Part shown: one piece after another, positions 25,473 to 34,497 of the stretch
How positions within the stretch are numbered: the first letter of the stretch is position 1
Layout of the letters: every line of letters starts with the position of its first letter
From: Dokdonella_A sp039926425
GTDB lineage: Bacteria > Pseudomonadota > Gammaproteobacteria > Xanthomonadales > Rhodanobacteraceae
NCBI RefSeq assembly: GCF_039926425.1
Contig: NZ_JBDSWZ010000166.1
Span: forward strand, 1-42,844
Length of the DNA: 42,844 nt
Reading direction: 5' to 3'
Position numbers and translations under genes: made by a program
The notes under the pieces: model-generated
The model's input: the letters and a program-made list of their open reading frames with translations, nothing else
What the model was told of the DNA's origin: nothing
Database searches by the model: none

Positions 25473-28337
25473 ATGCAGACGCCCGCACCCTGGCCCCGCG
25501 CAACGAACGCGTTTCTCAACGAGCGCCTGACGCGGCTCGAAACCGCCTGTCGCGAGGCGGACGTCGAGTTTTATGACGACGCAGGCGTGGACGATCACTT
25601 GCAGCGCGTGTTGCTGACCAGCGATTTTGCGTACGAGAGTTTCCTGCGTGATCCGCGCCTGCTCGGTCCGGAACTGCTGCAGTTGATGAGCGATCCGCGG
25701 CACGCGGACGCGCGCGCGGGCGTGCTCGCCGAGGCGCACGACGACATCACGCTGCGCGCCGCGCTGCGTCACTTCCGCAAGCGCGAAGCGCTGCGACTGA
25801 TATGGCGCGACGTCAACGGGGCAGACGCAATCGAGACCACGCTCGCTGGCGCGTCGGTGCTGGCGGAAGCCTGCACCGAGGCCGCGCTTCGCGGCGCGGA
25901 GCGGCTGGTCGCGCAGCGTCACGGCGTGATTGCCGGCGAGAAGGGCCAGCCGCAGCGCATGGTCGTGCTCGCGCTCGGCAAGCTCGGTGGCAACGAACTC
26001 AACTTTTCCTCGGACATCGATGTGGTGTTCGCCTTCGCGGAGCACGGCGAAAGTGACGGCGCGCGCCCGCTCGACGCAAGCAACTACTACGCGCGCATTG
26101 GCCAGGCGCTGGTGTCCCTGCTGGCGGATCGAGATCCGGACGGTTATGTCTACCGGGTCGATCTGCGCCTGCGACCGTTCGGACAGGTCGGTCGCATCGC
26201 GCTGTCGTTCTCCGCGATGGAGCAGTACTTCCAGAGCGAAGGGCGCGACTGGGAGCGCTACGCGTGGATCAAGGCGCGGCCGGTCGCCGGCGATCGCAAC
26301 GCCGGATCACGGTTGCTCGATACGCTGCGCCCGTTCGTGTTCCGCCGCTATCTCGACTACACGGCGTTCGCCGGCATGCGCGAAATGAAGGCGCTGATCG
26401 ATGCGGAAGTCGCGCGCAAGGACCTGGCCGACCACGTCAAGCTCGGCCCCGGAGGCATTCGCGAAATCGAGTTCGTCGTGCAGCTGGTGCAATTGATCCG
26501 CGGTGGGCGGGAACCGACGCTGCGCGCGCGTGGCTTGCTGCCCGCACTTGCCGCATGCGAACAGCTCGGTTTCATCCCGACTGCACGTGCATCGCGATTG
26601 CGCGAAGCCTATCGATTTCTGCGCCGGCTGGAGAACCGGTTGCAGATGCTTGCCGATCAGCAGACCCACGAAATTCCAGCTGATGCGGTGTTACGCGACC
26701 GCCTTGCCCTCGCGCTCGACTACGCCGGCTGGGCACAACTCGATGTGGACCTGCTGAGGCATCGCGCTGCGGTCAGCGAGGAATTCGCCGAGTTGATGGA
26801 AGTCGACGCGCGCAGCAGTGCACGCAGGTCACAGGCGAAGTGGCCGGGCTTCTGGCGCGAGCTCGTGGCCGGCGACGGTGTCGACCCGAAGCAACTGGCG
26901 CAGGTCGGATTCGAGCCGCCGGACGAGGTCGCGACCGAACTCGAAGCGGTGCTCGGCAGCAACGCGTTGCGCACGATGTCGGCGCGCTCGCGCGACCGGC
27001 TCGACCGGCTGATGCCGGCAGTCTTCGCGTCAGCCGTCGAACAACCTGATCCGGCGCGTTGCCTGGCGCGCTTGCTGCGACTCATCCAGGCCGTCGCGCG
27101 GCGTTCGGTGTATCTCGCCCTTCTCGACGAACAACCATCGGCGTTGAAGCGCCTGAGCGCGGTGTTCTCCGCCAGTGCGTTCCTCGCCGATCGCGTGATT
27201 GCGCACCCGTTGCTGCTGGACGACCTGTTCGACGATCGTGTCGACAGTGCAGTGTCGACACGCGCCGCGGTCGAGGACGACCTCGGGCGGCGGCTTGCGG
27301 CGCTCGACTCGGCGGATCCGGAATCGGAGATCGAGCTGATCCAGGAAGTACGCAATTCGGCCTTGTTCCGCGTCGGTCTCGCTTTCCTCGGCGGACGCCT
27401 GGATGGCGTTGCCGCGGCCCGTGTGCTGGCGGACGTTGCAGAAGTCGTTCTGGTGACGATCCTGCGGATTGCCGAGCGGGAGCTGGCAGCGGCGCACGGG
27501 CGACTCGATCCGCAAACCGGCGATGGCGCCGGCATGGTGATCATCGCGTACGGCAGTTTCGGCGGCGCAGAACTCGGTTTCGGCTCCGATCTCGACCTCG
27601 TGTTCGTCTATGACGGCGAGCGTGCACGTGGCGAGTCGAACGGCGCGAAGCCGCTCGACGGCCAGCGCTACTACGCGCGGCTCGCCCAGCGCGTCGTCCA
27701 TCTGCTCGGCGTGCTCACGCGTGCTGGGCGTTTGTACGAAGTCGACATTCGGCTGCGCCCGGACGGCAGCAAAGGCATGCTCGTACTCGGCATGGACGCC
27801 TACGAAGGCTATCAGCGTGAACGCGCGTGGACGTGGGAACTGCAGGCGCTGGTGCGCGCACGCGCGCTTGCGGGCGACGCGGCACTCGCACGCCGGTTCG
27901 AGCGAATGCGCGGCGCGTTGATCTCGTTGGCACGCGATGCCGACGTCATGCGCAATGATGTTGCACGGATGCGCGAACGCTGGCGCGCCGAGCGCGACCG
28001 CTCGACCGCACTGCTGTTCGATCTGAAGCAGGGCGTCGGCGGCCTCGTCGACATTGAATTCATCCTGCAGGGACTCGTGCTCCTGCACGCGTTCGAGCAT
28101 CCGCAATTGTGGTCGAGCGGAAACAGCGCGGAGCTGATCGCGATTGCCGCACGAGTCGGAGTGCTTGCCACGGAGGAAGCGCTGGCGCTCGCCGATGCGC
28201 ATGCCGCACTGCTCGGCTATGCGATCAGTTGTACCCTCGACGGGCGCTCACGCCTGATGCCGCGCGACGCGGCGTTGGACCGTCATGCAGAGCGCGTGGT
28301 AGCGATTGCAGCGAGACTCGGGTTGCGACAAGCGTGA
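25473..28337 (+). CDS. glnE: Bifunctional glutamine synthetase adenylyltransferase/adenylyl-removing enzyme
   Basis: A 954-aa protein of the usual GlnE length. It attaches AMP to glutamine synthetase to switch it off and removes it to switch it on, under control of PII and nitrogen status. Two nucleotidyltransferase domains are visible: the N-terminal adenylyl-removing one with 'GKLGGNELNFSSDIDVVF' (from residue 169) and the C-terminal adenylylating one with 'YGSFGGAELGFGSDLDLVF' (from 693; Asp706 and Asp708 as metal ligands), each followed by the helical domain. Downstream of the second, 'KQGVGGLVDIEFI' is also characteristic. No ribosome-binding site is seen; the ATG lies 6 bases after a -10-like box. 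The gene stands alone, convergent with the ELM1-family gene. Confidence 0.96.
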   Translation: MQTPAPWPRATNAFLNERLTRLETACREADVEFYDDAGVDDHLQRVLLTSDFAYESFLRDPRLLGPELLQLMSDPRHADARAGVLAEAHDDITLRAALRHFRKREALRLIWRDVNGADAIETTLAGASVLAEACTEAALRGAERLVAQRHGVIAGEKGQPQRMVVLALGKLGGNELNFSSDIDVVFAFAEHGESDGARPLDASNYYARIGQALVSLLADRDPDGYVYRVDLRLRPFGQVGRIALSFSAMEQYFQSEGRDWERYAWIKARPVAGDRNAGSRLLDTLRPFVFRRYLDYTAFAGMREMKALIDAEVARKDLADHVKLGPGGIREIEFVVQLVQLIRGGREPTLRARGLLPALAACEQLGFIPTARASRLREAYRFLRRLENRLQMLADQQTHEIPADAVLRDRLALALDYAGWAQLDVDLLRHRAAVSEEFAELMEVDARSSARRSQAKWPGFWRELVAGDGVDPKQLAQVGFEPPDEVATELEAVLGSNALRTMSARSRDRLDRLMPAVFASAVEQPDPARCLARLLRLIQAVARRSVYLALLDEQPSALKRLSAVFSASAFLADRVIAHPLLLDDLFDDRVDSAVSTRAAVEDDLGRRLAALDSADPESEIELIQEVRNSALFRVGLAFLGGRLDGVAAARVLADVAEVVLVTILRIAERELAAAHGRLDPQTGDGAGMVIIAYGSFGGAELGFGSDLDLVFVYDGERARGESNGAKPLDGQRYYARLAQRVVHLLGVLTRAGRLYEVDIRLRPDGSKGMLVLGMDAYEGYQRERAWTWELQALVRARALAGDAALARRFERMRGALISLARDADVMRNDVARMRERWRAERDRSTALLFDLKQGVGGLVDIEFILQGLVLLHAFEHPQLWSSGNSAELIAIAARVGVLATEEALALADAHAALLGYAISCTLDGRSRLMPRDAALDRHAERVVAIAARLGLRQA

Positions 28338-28483
28338 CGCGAACAGGGTTGCACTCCGGCATCGGTCGGGTTCGATCGAGCGCCAGTCGGCGGCAGGCGC
28401 CTTAGGCTGGACGACCGCAGGTCGGCCGGCAGCCCTCGCGGGTCCGTCGCAAAAAGCACCGGCCGCAGAGAAGCGCGTGCCGC

Positions 28484-29464
28484 CTACGTGTTGAACATTC
28501 GCCAGCGCTTGCGCACCAGTGCCGCAATCTCCGCCGTCTCGGCGAGCGGCGGGGGTTGCGCTGGATGCGACGTGTCGTCGAGTCGGCGCAAGTGCCCGCT
28601 TGCGATCAGTTCGGCATGGAACGCGGCGAGTTTTCCGGCAATGGGCCGCGGCGCAAAGGTGTAGACCGGTTTTCCGGTCGCGCAGGCCTCGCTGATCATG
28701 TTGACCGAGTCGGGCGTGACAAAAATCCGGTCGGCCCACGCGAGAAATCCCGCATACGGGTTTTCCCCATCGCCCGGTCCGCTCCAGAACTCGCCGGGAA
28801 ACTTTGCGAATGCGTCCCGCAGTCGTGACACGGTCGATGCCGGCGTTCGTCGCGAGACACTCACCAGGAAGCTGCCACCATCGATTTGCGGGCGCGCGGC
28901 GAGTCGGTCGATCAATGCGTCGAAATACGGGTTGTCGAGACGCTGCGCACGGGTCGAGCCGCCGATCAGCACGGCCGTGCGAGGCGCGGGTTGTTCGGAC
29001 AGTCGGGAAAAATCCGACCGTGCCTTGCCGAGAAAATCGCTGTCGACGCGGTTGAGCGCCCCGATCGTCTGCAACACGTTGCTGCCAGGGACGCGATCGT
29101 GCTGGGGTGCCACCACGAGATCGAACGCGCCGGCGTCGATGCGCGGGTCGAGGATCTGCACGGTGAAACAGCGCCCGTCGCTCCATTCGCGCAGCAGGCG
29201 GGTGACAAGCGCGGCGCGCCTTCCGCAACCGATAGCAACGTCGGGCCACGGCGCGTTCAGCAGTCGGCCGTGTTCGTCGCGGATCGCCCAGGCGGCACCC
29301 GGAAGCCGTCTTGGTGCGAGCAGATTCCACGGTGCGCGCAACGTGACGCGCAGCCTGATCGGCGTCAACCCGAGTGCCTGCGCCAGCGCGAGCGCCTGCC
29401 GTTCGTTGCCGGCAGCGCCGTCGCTGATGGCCCAGCACAGCACGGAACGGGCGAGGTCGGTCAT
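28484..29464 (-). CDS. ELM1/GtrOC1-family protein, putative glycosyltransferase-like
   Basis: A 326-aa protein of the ELM1 family (Pfam PF06258, mitochondrial fission ELM1-like). It begins 'LCWAISDGAAGNERQALALAQALG' like other bacterial members, has a central 'LIGGSTRAQRL' and a C-terminal 'FVTPDSVNMISEACATGKPVYTF' that resembles the donor-binding part of GT-B glycosyltransferases. Bacterial members often lie near LPS or Kdo genes, and such genes follow within 4 kb; the reaction is unproven. The start was placed at the second ATG: TACGCT lies exactly 6 bases before it, and that box overlaps the codons of the longer form (ATG at 29482). Confidence 0.82.
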   Translation of the reverse strand: MTDLARSVLCWAISDGAAGNERQALALAQALGLTPIRLRVTLRAPWNLLAPRRLPGAAWAIRDEHGRLLNAPWPDVAIGCGRRAALVTRLLREWSDGRCFTVQILDPRIDAGAFDLVVAPQHDRVPGSNVLQTIGALNRVDSDFLGKARSDFSRLSEQPAPRTAVLIGGSTRAQRLDNPYFDALIDRLAARPQIDGGSFLVSVSRRTPASTVSRLRDAFAKFPGEFWSGPGDGENPYAGFLAWADRIFVTPDSVNMISEACATGKPVYTFAPRPIAGKLAAFHAELIASGHLRRLDDTSHPAQPPPLAETAEIAALVRKRWRMFNT

Positions 29465-29470
29465 GGTCGA

Positions 29471-29476
29471 AGCGTA
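29471..29476 (-). promoter_or_regulatory. -10-like TACGCT six bases before the ELM1-family ATG
   Basis: On the minus strand TACGCT-N6-ATG, the same arrangement as before glnE and lpxL; suggests a leaderless or nearly leaderless message. Confidence 0.35.
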
Positions 29477-29687
29477 ATGCACACGCCTGCGCCGGGCGAG
29501 GCGTATCGATCGTTACGCCTGAAGAAACGATGTTTCCGTCGCATCCCCCTTGTCGACCTGACCAACCTGCCACACCCTTGCAGAGTCCCAGCTTTACCTT
29601 CCACAACGGTTGAGGTTGTCTGTCCGGCAATGTTCATGCGTTCACCGCCGATTCCGAACGCCGCTGTTCTGATGCGTCAATTGACCC

Positions 29688-29694
29688 AAAGGAG
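29688..29694 (+). promoter_or_regulatory. Strong ribosome-binding site of the YceI gene
   Basis: AAAGGAG ends 6 bases before the ATG at 29701, the best Shine-Dalgarno match in the window; points to high translation of this periplasmic protein. Confidence 0.8.
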
Positions 29695-29700
29695 ATCCAC

Positions 29701-30309
29701 ATGATTCGTCGTCTCGCCCTCAGCGCCGCGCTGGCGCTCGTCACCGCGCCGGTGTTCGCCGCGTCCTACACGCTCGATCCCGGCCACACCCAAGTGGTTT
29801 TCAGCTGGAATCATTTCGGGTACTCGAACCCGGTCGCGCAATTTGGCAACGTCGAGGGCACGCTGGAGTTCGACCAGGCTCAGCCCACCAAGTCCAACGT
29901 CAGCGTCAAGATCGCGATGGCCAGTGTCAACAGCAACGTGCCGAAACTCGACGAGCATCTGCAGAAAGACGAGTACTTCGACGTCGCAAAGTTTCCCGAC
30001 GCCACGTTCAAGAGCACGAAGGTCGAAAAGGGTGCTGCTGCAGACAAATTGAAAGTGACGGGCGACCTGACTCTTCACGGCGTGACGAAGCCGGTCGTGC
30101 TCGACGTGACGATCAACAAGGTCGGCGAGCATCCGATGCGCAAGGCACCGTCAGCAGGGTTTGATGCGAGCACGACGATCAAGCGGTCGGACTTCGGAAT
30201 CGGCAAGTACGTGCCGATGATCAGCGATGACATCAAGATCCACATCACCAGCGAGGCGATCGATTCGAAGGCCTACGCGGAAGGAATGAAGCCCCCGTCA
30301 AAGGGTTGA
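29701..30309 (+). CDS. YceI-family periplasmic protein
   Basis: A 202-aa exported protein. The signal peptide 1-20 ends 'APVFA', followed by 'ASYTLDPGHTQVVFSWNHFG', the hallmark start of the YceI family. Later family features include 'DEYFDVAKFPDATFKS' and 'GDLTLHGVTKPVVLDV'. YceI proteins are lipocalin-like barrels that bind polyisoprenoid or similar amphiphilic molecules in the periplasm and are often induced by base or osmotic stress. It has a strong ribosome-binding site and its own terminator, so it is a single-gene unit. Confidence 0.95.
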   Translation: MIRRLALSAALALVTAPVFAASYTLDPGHTQVVFSWNHFGYSNPVAQFGNVEGTLEFDQAQPTKSNVSVKIAMASVNSNVPKLDEHLQKDEYFDVAKFPDATFKSTKVEKGAAADKLKVTGDLTLHGVTKPVVLDVTINKVGEHPMRKAPSAGFDASTTIKRSDFGIGKYVPMISDDIKIHITSEAIDSKAYAEGMKPPSKG

Positions 30310-30320
30310 GTCTGGCCTGT

Positions 30321-30363
30321 GCCGGGTCGCGCGTGCGGCCCGGCTTCAACCCGTCGATTTTTT
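30321..30363 (+). terminator. Intrinsic terminator of the YceI gene
   Basis: A 10-bp stem (30321-30330 with 30335-30344; one T-G wobble) and a 4-base loop, then six T residues at 30358-30363. The T-run starts 13 bases after the stem, further than usual. Confidence 0.6.
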
Positions 30364-30399
30364 GAACACGCGGCGTCTCGCGCGTGAGCGTGCGCCGTT

Positions 30400-31659
30400 T
30401 TACCCTTTCTTGACGCCCTGGTTCTTCAACGCTTCCAGCCCGGCCAGATTGATGCTTGCAACCGCCGCCTTGATCTCGTTGATGCTCTCCGCGCGACCCG
30501 ACACCTTCACGGAAAACCGGTCGCCGAGCACGATGCCGTATTCGCCGCGCTTGTCCTCGCTGTTCCACTGTTCGTGCACGAGACGACCGTCCTGCTTGTA
30601 GGTCTTGTCGTACCCGTGGTCGGTCTCCTTGTCCTGTTCGACCGTGGCCCAGCCGGCCATCGCCATCAGGCCCTTCGCGCTGCCCATGTCCGTCACTTCA
30701 AGGCGCAACGATCGATCTGCGCCGTCGGAGTAATCCGCATGGGCTTCCGAAATCTGCATGCCCATCGCGCCGTTGCGTTCCGCCGAATACTCGGTGCGCT
30801 TGAGGCCGGCGAGAGAGTCGGGCACGAACGGCTTGAGCATTTCAGGCGGCAGCGCTTCCACCTGGTCGCCGCCGCCGAGTGCCGCACCCATCACCGCGCC
30901 GAGTGCCTTTGACTGGGCATCGGCACTGCCGGACTTCTGCGCCGTTTCCATCTGCTTGCCGGCGGCTTCCATCTTTTTGCTCCACGCATCGAGCTTGCCG
31001 AGGGAGCTGTCCTTGTCGATGGTCACGCTTCCGACGCCATTGCCGAGCGTTGTACCGCTCATTCCGCTCATCATCGCGCCCGTGCCAGCAATTGTGCCGA
31101 CAACGAGCATCACGATCCAGCTCAGCACGATGGCGACAATGATGCTCACGGCGGTGTAGCCGCCCGATTTTTCAACTGGAGAATGCATCGTCGGCGAGAG
31201 TCCGAGGTACAGCAGATAGATGCTGTAGATGCCCCCCGCGAGCGCGATGAGCCAGCCGATGCCCGGAAGGATCAGACCGATGCTCGCGACCCAACTGGCG
31301 GTGTATGCATAGGCCACCACCTTCAGCGCCTGCACCTGGTTCTTCTGACCATTGAAGGTCGGCGCGAGTCCGTCGATCACCATGGACATCAGATAAACCA
31401 GGCCGAGCGACAGCGCGTAGCTCACGATCGCGCTGGTGAGGCCGGCGCCGATCGGCGTGTGGTAGCTGATTCCGAACAGGCTGTAGCCGATGATGCTGCC
31501 CTTGATGAACCCCGCGACCGCCGGAATGGCCGCCAGCACCACGATGTAGTTCTTGTAAAGATCCGCCACGGTCGCCGGCTCTGCGGCGATCACCGGCCAT
31601 TCGGTCTTCGGCGTCATCAGGATCGCCTTGACACGCGCGATGATCTTGTTGATATCCAT
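30400..31659 (-). CDS. Yip1-domain inner-membrane protein
   Basis: A 419-aa protein. The first ~200 residues begin 'IIARVKAILMTPKTEWPVIAAE', the typical start of bacterial Yip1-domain proteins, and hold about five membrane helices; a further hydrophobic segment follows. The C-terminal half is soluble, rich in Lys/Met/Gly, and ends in a small domain ('YGIVLGDRFSVKVSGRAESINEI') of unknown role. Yip1-domain proteins are membrane-bound and of unclear function in bacteria. Start: ATG with GGAGGG at 31665-31670; the frame open to 31791 adds 44 Cys/Arg-rich residues over the promoter region of the divergent zinc-finger gene. It converges on the YceI gene. Confidence 0.85.
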   Translation of the reverse strand: MDINKIIARVKAILMTPKTEWPVIAAEPATVADLYKNYIVVLAAIPAVAGFIKGSIIGYSLFGISYHTPIGAGLTSAIVSYALSLGLVYLMSMVIDGLAPTFNGQKNQVQALKVVAYAYTASWVASIGLILPGIGWLIALAGGIYSIYLLYLGLSPTMHSPVEKSGGYTAVSIIVAIVLSWIVMLVVGTIAGTGAMMSGMSGTTLGNGVGSVTIDKDSSLGKLDAWSKKMEAAGKQMETAQKSGSADAQSKALGAVMGAALGGGDQVEALPPEMLKPFVPDSLAGLKRTEYSAERNGAMGMQISEAHADYSDGADRSLRLEVTDMGSAKGLMAMAGWATVEQDKETDHGYDKTYKQDGRLVHEQWNSEDKRGEYGIVLGDRFSVKVSGRAESINEIKAAVASINLAGLEALKNQGVKKG

Positions 31660-31803
31660 GCTGTCCCTCCCGGTTTGTCTTGAACAATCGAAGTGGCGGC
31701 ATTCTAGGCCAGAAGGGTTGCAGCCACGGGACGACGGGTTCGCGCACGCAGCGAGATGCGCGTCACGGAAATTGTGCGACGCAGTTGGCATGGCTCGTGC
31801 TGG

Positions 31804-31809
31804 TAAACT
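31804..31809 (+). promoter_or_regulatory. -10-like TAAACT before the zinc-finger gene
   Basis: TAAACT ends 26 bases before the ATG at 31836; no good -35 at the usual distance. Probably drives the zinc-finger, GT4 and possibly O-antigen ligase genes. Confidence 0.3.
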
Positions 31810-31835
31810 GGACGACCTGTCGCGCGAGTCCCCTC

Positions 31836-32045
31836 ATGTCCCGACCCAATCCGGCCGCGGAGAACCTCATTCCCGCCAACGCCCAGAACGTCTACACGGT
31901 GAGACGGGCCGATCTGCCGCTCAGTTGTCCGATGCCGGGCATGTCGTTGTGGAACTCGCATCCCAAGGTGTATCTGCCGATTGCGGACCAGCAAGGCCAC
32001 GCGAAGTGTCCGTATTGCGGTGCGCAATTCGACCTGATCGACTGA
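31836..32045 (+). CDS. CHCC zinc-finger domain protein (NDUFS6-like)
   Basis: A 69-residue protein that matches the zf-CHCC family (PF10276): Cys31, His42, Cys58 and Cys61 are spaced as a zinc site, with 'LSCPMPGMSLWNSHPKVYLPI' and 'CPYCGAQF'. Relatives include the NDUFS6 accessory subunit of complex I and many small proteobacterial proteins of unknown role. The start was chosen by family length; an in-frame extension to 31680 encodes nothing family-like. The ribosome-binding site is weak. The GT4 glycosyltransferase begins 10 bases after its stop, so both are in one operon. Confidence 0.88.
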   Translation: MSRPNPAAENLIPANAQNVYTVRRADLPLSCPMPGMSLWNSHPKVYLPIADQQGHAKCPYCGAQFDLID

Positions 32046-32055
32046 CGCCTCGCCG

Positions 32056-33168
32056 ATGGCCGAGCGTCGCCTGACTGTCGTCCAGCTGATTCCCGCCCTC
32101 GATGCGGGCGGTGCGGAGCGTTCGGCGCTGGAAGTCGGTCGTGCACTCGTCGCGGCGGGGCACCGGTCGATGGTCGTGTCAGGCGGGGGGCAGATGGTGT
32201 CGCGGCTGCTCGCCGAGGGCAGTGAACATGTGACGCTTCCGATCGGCGCCAAGTCGATCCGGAGTCTTGCGCGCGTGCCGACCCTACGCGCGCTGTTCAA
32301 GCATGAACACGTCGACATCGTGCACGCGCGCTCGCGTATGCCGGCGTGGCTCGGGTGGCTCGCGCTGCGCGGATTGCCGAATCGGCCACACTTCGTCACA
32401 ACCGCACATGGCCTGAACAGCCCCGGGTGGTACAGCGCGATCATGGCGCGCGGCGAGCGGGTGATCTGCGTGTCCAATACCGTGCGCGACTATCTGCTGC
32501 GCAACTACCGCGAAACCCAGCCAGGGCGGCTGGTGGTGATCCCGCGTGGCGTCGATCCCGACGACTTTCCATTCGGCTACCAACCCGACAGCTCATGGCG
32601 GGAGTGGTTCTTCGCGGAATTCGCTCGTCTCGACGGCGCGCCTCTGCTGACCTTGCCCGGCCGTGGAACGCGGTTGAAGGGGCATGCGGATGCCATCGCA
32701 TTAGTCGCAGAATTGAAGGCGCGCGGCATTCCGACGCGCCTGCTGCTGTTGGGCGCGCGGCAGCCGGGGCGCGAAGCCTACGTCACGGAGCTGGAGCGAC
32801 TGGCTTACGACCTCGGCGTGGCCGACTGGATGGAGATCAGCGCACAACGCGATGACGCACGCGACGTCTATGCCATCTCGTCGCTGGTGCTGCAGTTGTC
32901 GACCAAGCCCGAATCCTTCGGGCGCACCGTGGTCGAGGCGCTGTCGCTGTGCCGTCCGGTGCTGGGGTACGACCACGGCGGCGTCGGCGAATTGTTGAGT
33001 GATCTCTATCCTGCCGGGCGCGTGCCGCCGGGCGACCTGCGCCGACTGGCCGAGCGCGCCGCCGAACTTCTTCGTGCCGCGCCGGCGATCACGCCGTTGC
33101 AGCGCTACCGCCTGGCCGACATGCAGGCCGCGACGCTCTCGCTCTATGCGGATCTCGTGCGTCGCTGA
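32056..33168 (+). CDS. GT4-family glycosyltransferase (LPS/glycan synthesis)
   Basis: A 370-aa GT-B enzyme. The N-terminus 'LIPALDAGGAERSALEVGRAL' is the acceptor-side glycine loop, 'IVHARSRMPAW' follows, and the C-terminal half has 'GRGTRLKGH' and the E-x7-E motif (Glu286 to Glu294, 'ESFGRTVVE') that binds the nucleotide sugar. It should add a sugar to a lipid-linked or core oligosaccharide at the cytoplasmic face of the membrane. Its position just before an O-antigen ligase-like gene and near lpxL and waaA suggests LPS core or O-antigen work. The exact sugar cannot be told. Confidence 0.92.
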   Translation: MAERRLTVVQLIPALDAGGAERSALEVGRALVAAGHRSMVVSGGGQMVSRLLAEGSEHVTLPIGAKSIRSLARVPTLRALFKHEHVDIVHARSRMPAWLGWLALRGLPNRPHFVTTAHGLNSPGWYSAIMARGERVICVSNTVRDYLLRNYRETQPGRLVVIPRGVDPDDFPFGYQPDSSWREWFFAEFARLDGAPLLTLPGRGTRLKGHADAIALVAELKARGIPTRLLLLGARQPGREAYVTELERLAYDLGVADWMEISAQRDDARDVYAISSLVLQLSTKPESFGRTVVEALSLCRPVLGYDHGGVGELLSDLYPAGRVPPGDLRRLAERAAELLRAAPAITPLQRYRLADMQAATLSLYADLVRR

Positions 33169-33183
33169 CGTCCATCGCGTCGA

Positions 33184-33189
33184 TAGAAT
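33184..33189 (+). promoter_or_regulatory. -10-like TAGAAT before the O-antigen ligase-like gene
   Basis: TAGAAT lies 10 bases before the ATG at 33200 and overlaps the alternative ATG at 33188. A start site 6-8 bases later would give a very short leader. Confidence 0.3.
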
Positions 33190-33199
33190 GCGCGGGCCG

Positions 33200-34450
33200 A
33201 TGATGAGTCTCTCTTCCACACGCGCCATGCCGTGGTCCGCCCTGCTGGTGCTGGCCGTGCTCGTGCTGCTGCCGGTCGGTCGCGCCGCCGAAGTGCCGTG
33301 GGCGATCGGCGGCATCGTGGCCATCGTGCTCTTGTTGCGCCGGCGGTTGGAGCTGCGCGATCAGGACCTGCGCCTCGCGATGACGTTGTTCGCGTGCTAT
33401 TGGCTCCCCGCTCTTTTCTCGGCAGTGCACGCAATCGATCCTGGCAAGACCGGCTCCACCGTCGCCATCACGATGCGCTTCCTTCCGTTTGCGTTGTTCT
33501 CGCTGTGGGCGTTGCGTGACGCATCAGTGTGGAACGCGGTCACGGGGGCGATCGCCGCGGTGGTGTCGTTATGGGCGCTCGATGCGTACGTGCAGATGGC
33601 GACCGGGTACAGCATCGGCGGTCCGGCGGAAGCGGAGCGCGTTTCGGGAATCTTCGGCGCGGGGAATCTCAAGCTGGGGCCGACGCTCTCGGTCCTGTCG
33701 CCATTCGTGCTGGTTGCGGCACGCATGCGTTTCGGCTGGAAAGGCCTTGCACTGGCATTCGTGTTGCTGGCTCCGCCGATCCTGCTGGCCGGCTCACGTG
33801 CCGCTTGGGTGTCGTATGCATTGATCGGAGTGGTGATCGCATGGCAGGAGACACGCAGACCGCTGCGTTTCATTGCGGTGATCGTGTCGTTTGCGCTCGT
33901 GGTCGGTGCGATCGGTGCGCTGGCGCTGCATGACTCTGCGCGCTTCGGCGCACGCGTCGAACGCAGTCTGCTCGCGCTGCGTGGCACCGATGCGGCGCTG
34001 GACGACGCGTCGGCGGGTCGCCTCAGCATCTGGCGAACCGCGATCGCGATGAACCGGGCGAACCCGCTGACCGGTGTCGGCGTGCGCGGCTTTCGCTACG
34101 CGTACCCGACCTACGCAGCACCCGGAGACCGCTTCGTCGATCCGAAAACCGAAACCGGCGCTTCGCATGCACACCAGATCGTGCTCGAAGTGCTCAGCGA
34201 AACCGGCGTGGTGGGTCTGGCGTTCTGGCTCATCGGCACGTGGCTGGGCTTGCGTGCATGGTGGCGTGCGGACGGCGCGGCACGGTCGCGCGCATTGGCA
34301 CCCGCGCTTGCGCTGGTCGCGATGTGCTTTCCGGTGAACACGCACCTTGCGTTTTATTCGGCGTGGTGGGGGCTGCTCTTCTGGTGGTTGCTTGCGCTGT
34401 ACTGCGCGGCGCTTGCGGCACACGGCACGCCCGCTGACCGGTCTGCGTGA
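33200..34450 (+). CDS. O-antigen ligase-like (Wzy_C/WaaL) membrane protein
   Basis: A 416-aa protein with about 11-12 membrane helices and a periplasmic loop near 'LRGTDAALDDASAGRLSIW'. It carries the Wzy_C-domain block 'LLAGSRAAWVS' and 'NPLTGVGVRGFRYAYPTYA', typical of O-antigen ligases and polymerases that act on undecaprenyl-linked sugar chains in the periplasm. WaaL (ligase to lipid A-core) and Wzy (polymerase) cannot be told apart here. In-frame ATGs at 33188, 33200 and 33203 are possible starts; none has a clear ribosome-binding site. It follows the GT4 gene by about 30 bases and converges on the DUF3999 gene. Confidence 0.85.
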   Translation: MMSLSSTRAMPWSALLVLAVLVLLPVGRAAEVPWAIGGIVAIVLLLRRRLELRDQDLRLAMTLFACYWLPALFSAVHAIDPGKTGSTVAITMRFLPFALFSLWALRDASVWNAVTGAIAAVVSLWALDAYVQMATGYSIGGPAEAERVSGIFGAGNLKLGPTLSVLSPFVLVAARMRFGWKGLALAFVLLAPPILLAGSRAAWVSYALIGVVIAWQETRRPLRFIAVIVSFALVVGAIGALALHDSARFGARVERSLLALRGTDAALDDASAGRLSIWRTAIAMNRANPLTGVGVRGFRYAYPTYAAPGDRFVDPKTETGASHAHQIVLEVLSETGVVGLAFWLIGTWLGLRAWWRADGAARSRALAPALALVAMCFPVNTHLAFYSAWWGLLFWWLLALYCAALAAHGTPADRSA

Positions 34451-34497
34451 AACGCGCGCATCCACGTGACGCGGACGCGTGCGCAATCGCGGATGAT

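Noticed and set aside
28338..28483. Possible terminator between glnE and the ELM1-family gene
   Set aside because: No stem longer than a few base pairs and no T-run could be found in the 146-base gap.
34451..34497. GC-rich near-palindrome between the O-antigen ligase-like and DUF3999 genes
   Set aside because: Only a 5-bp end stem with large internal bulges; too weak to list as a terminator.
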